Source: Plumapathes pennacea (taxonomy: Eukaryota > Cnidaria > Anthozoa > Antipatharia > Myriopathidae). From it: a stretch of 64,000 nucleotides of DNA. Positions 15,241-24,800 of the stretch are shown piece by piece. Below the pieces are notes generated by a model. The model saw nothing but the letters and a program-made list of their open reading frames with translations. It did no database searches and had not been told where the DNA came from. Location: contig OZ038467.1 in NCBI GenBank assembly GCA_964036295.1, forward strand, positions 18,945,670-19,009,669, in the 5' to 3' direction. A program made the position numbers and the translations under genes. Position 1 is the stretch's first letter, and each line of letters opens with the position of its first letter.

Positions 15241-15620
15241 TGGGATAACCAAATTCTTTTTCTCTTGTCTGTGGCTAACAAACTGCAGAGTTTTAATGAA
15301 AGATTAACTAAAAAGTTTGTTCTTGTTCAAAACATAGCGACAGAGTCCTTTTTTGGCCAAACGCTTTTGTTTTTAGGCTTAAAAATGACAACAAAGTTTC
15401 GACTTAACCCGGGGTTAGCTTACCCTTGCTTCGAACAACCGGGCCCAGAAAATGAATAAATTAAAGTTGCTGTACAAGCGGACACCCTTGGGAAGCAGAC
15501 AAAGTGTCCTTAACTGGAACTGTCCGCTTACGAGAATGTCCGCCCAAAGAGCTTCGACTGTATTTAAGAACCTGAGTAGAGCAATCTCACCACATCAGAA
15601 ATGAAAAAATGAAAATTAAC
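15241..15620. other. Intron sequence with dispersed-repeat fragments
   Basis: No exon is seen. The 'c' exon expected after the MAM2 'b' exon is absent. About 15470-15570 (GACACCCTTGGGAAGCAGAC ... TGTCCGCTTACGAG) matches a second copy near 27365-27555, so it is a dispersed repeat. Confidence 0.6.
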
Positions 15621-15871
15621 CTGATAACAATTCGTGGCTCCTTTCCCCAGATTTACGAGCGCCTCGTTCCAGTTGTCTCCGTGGTCCTTTTGGGCGGTCC
15701 ACACACGGTCCCGTTGGTTAGTTTTAAATCTTTGATACACGTTGAGTATGCCCAGGTTGAAACCCTTCATGTGATAAAAGAACTGCAGACACTGCGGACC
15801 GCACATCACTTCACTCGTCATCACTGCCTTCCCTCCCTTTCGAGAGCCATGAAAATAGAAATACTTGCCAC
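15621..15871 (-). CDS. Exon 7 of third MAM gene: MAM2 'b' module, last exon in window
   Basis: The exon encodes GGKYFYFHGSRKGGKAV, then MCGPQCLQFFYHMKGFN and a stretch ending NCYQ at donor GTTAAT in phase 0. The extra Cys of MCGPQC is shared with MAM2 of the complete gene (MCGTRC). No downstream exon is found; the satellite begins 570 bp further on. Confidence 0.85.
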
Positions 15872-18800
15872 CTACAGCAGATCAATGTTTGAATTTTAAC
15901 ATGACTGATCAACTTCAATTTTCTACTTTAGTTTCGCATCAGAGATGTATATCACACACAGCATGGAAAACTTGGCTTTTTATACCTTGCTTCCCGGGGG
16001 GGGGGGAGGGGGGGGGCACTCATCACAATTTTGGGTGGGGTGTGCCGCCCGGTCCTGAAAACCCTTACCCTATTTCAGACCAAAATACCTGATTTTCTAT
16101 ACCCTATTTCAGACCTGACTCCAAACTTTTTTCCATATTTCAGACATTTTTCAGAGAATTTTTGTTCTTTTGCAACAATTTCCGCCCTGTGTTTTCTTCC
16201 ATTTGCCGTGTAATGTCCACGGCGACATATTTCTGACAAAATCGATACTCTATTTCAGACCAAAAAGGCAAAATCGATACCCTATTTCAGACTAAAAATG
16301 CTCGAAAACGATACCCTTTGGGGCGGCACATATCTATATGGCTTATATACGGGAGTAACCCCCCCCCCCCCCCCTCTCCCCCTCGAGCCTTGCTTATATG
16401 AAAGCTGAGTAGCTGATTAAACTATCAATTCTCTCTGCATCACTCATACATTTTCTTTTTAAAAGGTTGGGAGAATCTGTACTCTGAGCTTGGCATAGTG
16501 AAAGCGCACAATGCGTGAATGTGTCTGCATAACACCTTTTATTCTGTGTATGTGTTGCTGTCTGTGGTAAATGTGAATAAGTATATGGTTATGCAGGCTT
16601 GAACTGTCTTCATATTTCCTTTGTGGTTTGCATAGGTAAAGGTAATGAGAACATGTTATATATATGTTTATTATATAGATGTCGATGAAATATCTCCAGG
16701 ATTTCTCCATATCTAAAAAATGATATTTTCATCGCGCGCGAAATCTTCACACGTGAAGGATAAAAATGATATGTTCACTGTGCGCGTGAGTTTTGAAGAC
16801 ACCAAGTTCTGACAGGAAATAATACCTGTGAGATATGTCTTTGTTCTGGATATTTCATCGATATCTATATAATAAACAGAATATTATAATGCCGCTTGGA
16901 GATACGAATCCCATCTTCTCGTGTTGATAATATTGTCAACACTCGAAGATAAAATTCGTATCTACGCACGGCCATGTAATACCCTCTATGTATGTGTGTG
17001 TGTGTCTGTGTCTGTGTGTCTGTGTGTCTGTGTCTGTGTGTGTGAAAATTCGTGATCTTACCGGGATTGCGTCCGTGGTCAAGTTTGGGGGTATTTCTTG
17101 AATGCTGGCTTCCAGTGAGCCAATTCAACTCGTTTGCTCCTCCTTCATTGGTCCAACCGCACGGACCAAAGTCAAATGAGCAGCTCCCTAACAAACAAAA
17201 TAGTACTCTACAGTGAATCTATTATTAAGGAACACTTATTTAAGAGACACTTTTCGATCGGAAACAGGCTCAAACGGTCAAAATGTTTCAGGACATCAGT
17301 AATAATCCTGATCACAAATTATATAAATTATTACCTGAGCCAAACAAATGTAATCTTCAACTGAGAAATAGTCGAAGATATCACGTTCCCATTTGCAAAA
17401 CGAATAGACTAAAGAATAGCTTTTTCTACAGCAATTGCATGTATATAAACGATTTCATTGGAAGTTTTACGGATTATATCTTAGTATAGTTTTACCAATT
17501 GAACTCATTTGTAAAGTTTTATCTAATTCAGCTCTAGAGCTGTAATTTTAAAGCTTCAATAAACTATTTATCTTTATCTTATCTTTATCTCTCATCTTAT
17601 TTAAAACATACACCTTGTAGGAGCGGTCTCTGCCGTTTCTTCAGTCATTTTCTCTAACTAAATTGTCTAACGGACACCTCTCTATAACGGACAGTTGACG
17701 CTGGTCCTGATGGTGTCTTTCTTAGAGGGAGTTGACTTATTAGCAATACTTATTGAAGTTCGGTTCATTATTTAGGCACGAGTGTTTTACTGGAAAATAT
17801 ACCGTGCGTAAAATCCATACGAAACTACATCCGGGACCTGCATGAGTGGCGTATTTTCCATGTCCTCACTAGTGAAGATATCGTTGGAATCATTTCCCGC
17901 TTTTGCACGGTTAATTGTGCAATTTCTCGTAAAACACTCGTGCCTAATATAATAAAAAGAAAATTACACGGCGGTTTGAAGATGTGGATTTTATTTACTC
18001 GTGGTGAAAATAAAATTCATATCTTCGCACCGCCGTGTAATATCCTCTATATATATACTACTATAAATTGAGCGACAGACACCCGAAGCTAGTACATATC
18101 GCAGATAAATAGAAGACAAGAGGTCAGATAAATAACAGACACTTGACAAAGGTTCACGGAGATACAATGAACACACGACAAAGGTTTACAGAGACACAAC
18201 GAACACACGACAAAGGTTCACGGAGACACAACAAACACACGATAAAGGTTTAAGGAGACACAACAAACACACGACAAAGGTTCACGGAGACACAACGAAC
18301 ACACGACAAAGGTTCACGGAGACACAACGAACACACGACAAAGGTTCACGGAGACACAACGAACACACGACAAAGGTTCACGGAGACACAACGAACACAC
18401 GACAAAGGTTCACGGAGACACAACGAACACACCACAAAGGTTCACGGAGACACAACAAACACACGACGAAGGTTTACGGAGACACAACGAACACATGACA
18501 ATAGTTCGCGGAGACAATGAACACACGACAATAGTTCACGGAGACACAACGAACACACGACAAAGGTTCACGGAGACACAACGAACACACCACAAAGGTT
18601 CACGGACACACAACGAACACACGACGAAGGTTTACGGAGACAAAACGAACACACGACAATATTTCACGGAGATAACGAACACACGACAATAGTTCACGGA
18701 GACACAACGAACACACGACAATAGTTCACGGAGACACAACGAACACACGACAAAGGTTCACGGAGACACAACGAACACACGACAAAGGTTCACGGAGACA

Positions 18801-21800
18801 CAACGAACACATGACAAAGGTTCACGGAGACACAACGAACACACGACAAAGGTTCACGGAGACACAACGAACACACGACGAATGTTTAAGGAGACACAAG
18901 GAACACACGACAATAGTTCACGGAGACACAACGAACACGCGACCATAGCTCACGGAGACAACGAACACACGACAATAGTTCACGGAGACACAACGAACAC
19001 ACAACAAAGGTTTACGGAAACACAACGAACACACGACAAAGGTTTACGGAAACACAACGAACACACGACAAAGGTTTAAAGCCGAAACACAACAGTCACT
19101 CATATAAAACTCTTCGCAGTACTTAACTGCCGCTGACCTGTATCAGTTGGCGATGGAGAAGGGACCGGCGCGCCTCCGACACAGGAGCGAGGAAGGAAGA
19201 AAACGTCATCAAGGGCAATTTCACTTCCGCCCCTACTTCCCACAGACGCAACAAAAGTGACCTGTAAGTAAATTCACGACAAGAAAAACGTGGCATCAGC
19301 AGTAGTAATACAGTAAACAACCGCTTATAAGAACCTACATTTTTACAAGTCAGCCTGAATAGGTTCTTATATATTTATCGGGTGTTTAGTAGGAGATCAG
19401 GCTGTTTAGGTTCAAAACTACAATCCTGGCCAAAAGTATGTGGGACACTCTGAAAAAATGCTATGTTTTCACCACCACTCCTTGTTCAACAACGAAAGCG
19501 GCTCCTGTTTCCGAAACTTAGTCCTCCCCCTCCCTCCCATACAATGTTGCTTAAAGGAAGTGCACTTTGAGCACATTCATTCAACATTGTAAGGGGGGAG
19601 GGGGGCGGGAAGAGGGAAAGTGTCATAATTTTTAGATAAAAGGCTAAGTGTCCCACGACTTTTGGCCAGGATTGTAGGTTGTTAATATTTCAGGGGTTTA
19701 AACTGCTTGCTACTGTTCAGAACAGTACTAATCTCATTATTTCAGTCGTGTCACAGAAACTATTAAATCACTGTTTAATAGGTAGGCAACTCAATAGCTA
19801 AAATAAGTATTGTACAGTTGTAGTAAAGTACATTTTACTCATACAATGCCTGTTTTATGAATTAGCAGGTTTCAAATGTCAGGCTGAATGGGTTTTTATG
19901 TAAGGGGGGTCTAAATTTCAAATTTCAGTCTGTAGGTTCTTAATATTTTCTCAGTCTTTTATTTTATTTAAACACGGTAAAAACATCAGTCATTCAAAAC
20001 ATCAGTACATCAAGTTATTTGAAAGTATTTACATAAAAATATTAATGCATCAATAAAACTGTTTTACATGTTTGCCGTGTGGGAGTCCGCTGTAGAAAAT
20101 AGTTTATCAATGCCTCTTTTGAAGTGATTGATGGAATAGGACATTCTAAGTTCGTGGGGAAGACTGTTCCAGAGATATGCCCCACTGTAGCTGAAGCTAA
20201 GTTTTAAATATTCTGTCCTGGGTTTTGGCAGGTTCAGTTTGTTTTCCGCATCTCTTAGATTATAGTTTGTGATTCGTGGTGCAAATAGGTCTTGTAGATA
20301 AACTGGGGTTTGTTTGTGAATATTTTTAAACATGGCAATGGCCTTTTGTTTCTTCCAATTTACAGATAGCTTGTCCGATCCAAGCATACTAAGCAGTAAG
20401 CTAGAATTTGTGTCATAGCCCACTAGGGCCTTATAAGCGCGTGTTTACTGTAGTTGTAGTAATAGTAGTTGGTACAGCAGTCATGTATAATAGTGGTAAC
20501 ATTAAGTGGTGTAGTTAGTCAAAGGTGTTTGTTATGCATGAAGTGTGGTGTATGTAATAATTATACCTACCTTGTATTTGTTTCCAGAGACAGGGACACT
20601 ACCCATATGCCATCCGGATCCCTGCTGACCGTGTTTTGACCACAAGATTTTTCCTGGGCTGTCCACAACTGTAAGTGAGCCCACGGTACTGCCTTGCATG
20701 CTGTAGTAGAAATACATGCACTTCGTTCCTCCCAGAGTTATACTGCTCAATTTGGCTACATCATCGGTTTTTCGCGGGAACGAGCTGTCGATGTACGCAT
20801 AAGAACCTGAAAGATATAATAACATTCATGACACTTAGATATTGATTAACTTCTTTGAGGGCCTAGATGGGGGGGGGGGGGGGGGGGGAGGGGGGGGGAG
20901 AGGTGGGGGGTCTGCACAACACTTAACAGTACAAATTTTAGGCCCATAACACTTAACAGTAAACCCCATCTAGGCCGTCTTGTCTTGTTTTACTAAATAT
21001 CTAGTCTCATAACACTTAACTGTAATTTTTTTACATAACACTTAACATTATATATTTTTGGCATCAAAAGTTCGGGCCCATAACACTTAACAGTAACCCC
21101 ATCTAGGCCCTCTTCTTTCGTTTGTAGGGAACACGGAAGAAGTGTGGGGAAGCTCGACGCCGCAAGTACTTCTGGGGCGGATTTCGGGGGGGGGGGTGAA
21201 TTGGGTGGCCCCTCCCCCTTTGAATTAGCAACTATAATAATAATTTGCGAATAGTGTGACAGAAAATAAATGCAATCAATCTAAACAGGTGTCTCAATAT
21301 AAGTAATCCTATTTTCTAGCTGTGCTTAAAATAGAGTACAGTATATCGCGTTTGACCGTAATTCTTTACTGTGCCCCAAAATTGTCTCAACGCGGGAAAG
21401 GCCATTTCAGAGATCTGAGATTTCAAAACTTTCGGGAGAGCACGCACTTGCACCCCCCCCCCCCCCCCCCCCTACCCCACCCAAATAGCTGTCGCCTTTG
21501 GTGTTCAACGATACTCAACCCCATACTCAAGGTTCACGGAGACACAACGAACACACGATGACAAAGGTTTACGGAGACACAACGAACACACGACAAAGGT
21601 TTACGGAGACACAACGAACACACGACAAAGGTTTACGAAGACACAACGAACACCCGGCAAACTTTTACGGAGACAACGAACACACGACAAAGGTTTACGG
21701 AGACACAACGAACACACTACAAATGTTTACGGAGACACAACGAATACACTACAAAGGTTTACGGAGACACAACAAACACACGGCAAAGCTTTAAGGCCGA

Positions 21801-24800
21801 AACACAACAAATGTCACTCAGATAAAACTCTTTGCAGCAGCTGCCGCTGACCTGTATCAGTTGGTAAAGACATTGCAAGCGACAATTTAGAAAACAACAA
21901 TAGAAAATCAGGTTTGACGCGGACTGACGTCAAACTGGCACGCACGTACTATCTTGAGTTTAATGCAGGTGACATTGGTCATCGTTTACCAATCAGATCG
22001 CGCGTACTATTCACCTTATTTTACACCATAGCTTTTTTTCTCTTACCAAGGTCTGTGATGTCTCCTTTAGTTCCCGTATGTTTGTTAAGCGTCTTCGCCT
22101 TGCGTCTTTTCCAATCAAATGAATCGTCTTTGTCATTGCTCCATTTGCAGAAGTTTTTATCAAAGTCACAATCAGCTGAAAAAAATATCAGTAATCAACT
22201 ATACAGTACAATACAGTGGAACCTTCTGTAAAGGTGATGTTACACGAGACAATTTTTAACGACGATTTTTCGCCCAACACCTACAATTTTGTAGCTAGCG
22301 CTTTGGCTTTTACTCTAAAAACATGGCGAACCTTCGCCAAAGGCGGAATTTTGTGCAAAGATTGCTATTCATTGATAGTTCGACGATTACTAGGCAAGAA
22401 GTATAGAAAAAAAATTGTTGCGCAAAAAATCGTCGTTAAAAATCGTCTCGTGTAACATCACCTTAAGCGACCACCCTTCGTTCGTCTTTAAGTGATCGCT
22501 TACGGGAGGTGGTCGCTTACGGGAATTTCTCACCATGGGAGGCCTGAGTGAGATTCAGCTTTGAGCCACAACAAGGAGTCAAATAATGCAGTTTTAGTGA
22601 GTGAAAAACAGCTTGTGTTTTGATAAATCAACATCGTGTCCTGTTGCACGTTGCATTAAATACGCTAGTGCTTTGTCCGGTCCGGTTTCTGAAAGGAAGT
22701 TAAGTTACTTTTAGACAAGAATTAGATAATTCCAATATGGCTGCATTTGTAATCTATTAGTCTATAGCTTATAGTTAGTGGTTAATACTTTTATTATATC
22801 TTAGATTTCTTGTTTTAGACAGATTTTATCTCTAAGTTCCTTTAGAAGTTGGATAGCAATTGGGGCGCAAGTCCTGTTTCTTCCTCCTGTCATTACACTC
22901 CATTACTTTGTATTCATTTAGGGCCTGATTATATGAGCCGGGCTGGCCCGGTTGGGCGGTTTGCCGAGATCCCGCCATGGCTGTGAAACACACCAAAAAT
23001 CGACTACGCGATTACATGAGAACCGGGCCAGCCCGGAAAGCCGGGATCCCGGCTCTGAGCCACAGGGATCCCGGCTGACTGGGCTGACATTTTTCCATGT
23101 AATCGCACGCAACGGGCCAGCCCGGCTCATATAATCTGGCCCTTAGTGTGTGTATGATCAATTTAATAAACTAAACTAAACTAAGTCTACACTCAGCTCA
23201 GAGGCGAGTGGTATTGACTGCTCACCCAGTCTCTCGCGGAACATCTCATCCACCAAAGCTGAAAATAACAAAAAAAAATGAGATGCGTTCCCAATAATTA
23301 CTCACGGCACCAGAGTAAGAGCAAGGCAAAACGAGGACACATTGTTGCAGCAGTTTTGTGTCCTTCGATGTTTCCAGGGCGGCAAAACGTGCAGCAGCAT
23401 TGTTGCGCTCCGCGCGGACATAACAAATGTTTATGAGGTTTCCAGAAACATTTTGTGTTCAGGAGATAAATTTTGTGCCCGCAACAAATGTATATCGCGT
23501 AGCAAAACGGGGCAAAATTTGGGAAACATGTGCGCCCTAGCAATGTGTCCTCGTTTTGCCTTAAGGCCATGTCACACGAGGCAATTGTTCTTGCAACTTG
23601 CAACGCAACGCCGTTGCGAGACAAGTTGCAGAAGAAATTGCTCGTGCGACACCCCTCTTTGCAACTTGCAACGCAACAAAAACTGCGAGACAAGTTGCAG
23701 AAAAAGTTGAAATGTCTTCTACTTTTCGCAACGTTGCGCAGTCTTGTTGCACCGTGTGACATGTACTTTGTAACTTGCCTCGCAATGCTGTCGTCAGCGT
23801 TACGGGACAAGTTGCAGGAAAAATTGCCTCGTGTAACATGGCCTTTAAATGTAGATGTTGTGAAAATGCGGTGTTGCGTGACTAGGCACGTGCTTGGGAA
23901 TTTAGCGCCATTCACCTAAACCTCCGGCTAGGTCAAGAGTGAATTGTGGAAGAATTGTTACCCGATCCGTGTGTCAGTGGCTGGATCCGATCTGCGAGAA
24001 GTCCATCGCTACATTTTGCTCCACAGAAGTGTGCCTCATTTTGGCGTTTTCTACGCTTTCGTGTTTTAGCAGTTTTGTTTTTGTTTTTGTTTTCGTTTTT
24101 GTTTTTTGTTTTTTTGGCCAATCAGGAACAAATCCACGACATAATTACGATCTGGCTTGTAAGTCGCGATGGCGTTTCCTCGCACTGGTGATTGGTTTCT
24201 TCTTTAAAGTAAGACTAACCAAACAAAACTGATTAGTTGAAAGTGTTTCGTACAGCCTCTGTAATAGTATAGGTAACTGATATGAGTTGCTTGTGCAATT
24301 AATCCTTTCACTCCTAAGTTCAAAATGCATATTCTCCCAACCTTTTAAGAGGAAAATGTATGAGTGATGCAGTAAGAATTGATAGTTTAATCAGCTATCT
24401 GAGCAAGGTATCAAAAGCCAAGTTCTCCTTACTATACAATGTGTTTCTGGTGAGAAACTGAAGAAGAAAATCGAAGTTGATCACTCTTGGGAGTGAAAGG
24501 GTTAATGATTTACACCACTCGAGATGTTAGAAATTACTTGTTTATCATGCGACTATAAAAGGGTTTGTTGGGACTCAAAATTCAAACAAAATTCTCTCGT
24601 TTAAGGACGCGCTAATGTCATGGTTGAAACTTGTTTTCGGACACCGAAATTTAACTCTTGTCGGATAAAGTCGTGGAAAAGCTACAGAAAGTACAGAACA
24701 CTGAAAAAAAGATTGGTTGCTACGATAACATTAATTAATTTCACTCAGTGTCATATGATAAGCGGAGTAATTCGACAGTCATCCGAAAAACGGTTTGTAG

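Noticed and set aside
18133-19080. Regular 32-bp repeats resembling a CRISPR array
   Set aside because: Units are head-to-tail without unique spacers, in a eukaryotic intron; it is a minisatellite.
23298-23919. 205-codon minus frame and 122/129-codon plus frames
   Set aside because: They cover two abutting foldback elements; overlap in both strands follows from inverted repeats. No domain recognised.
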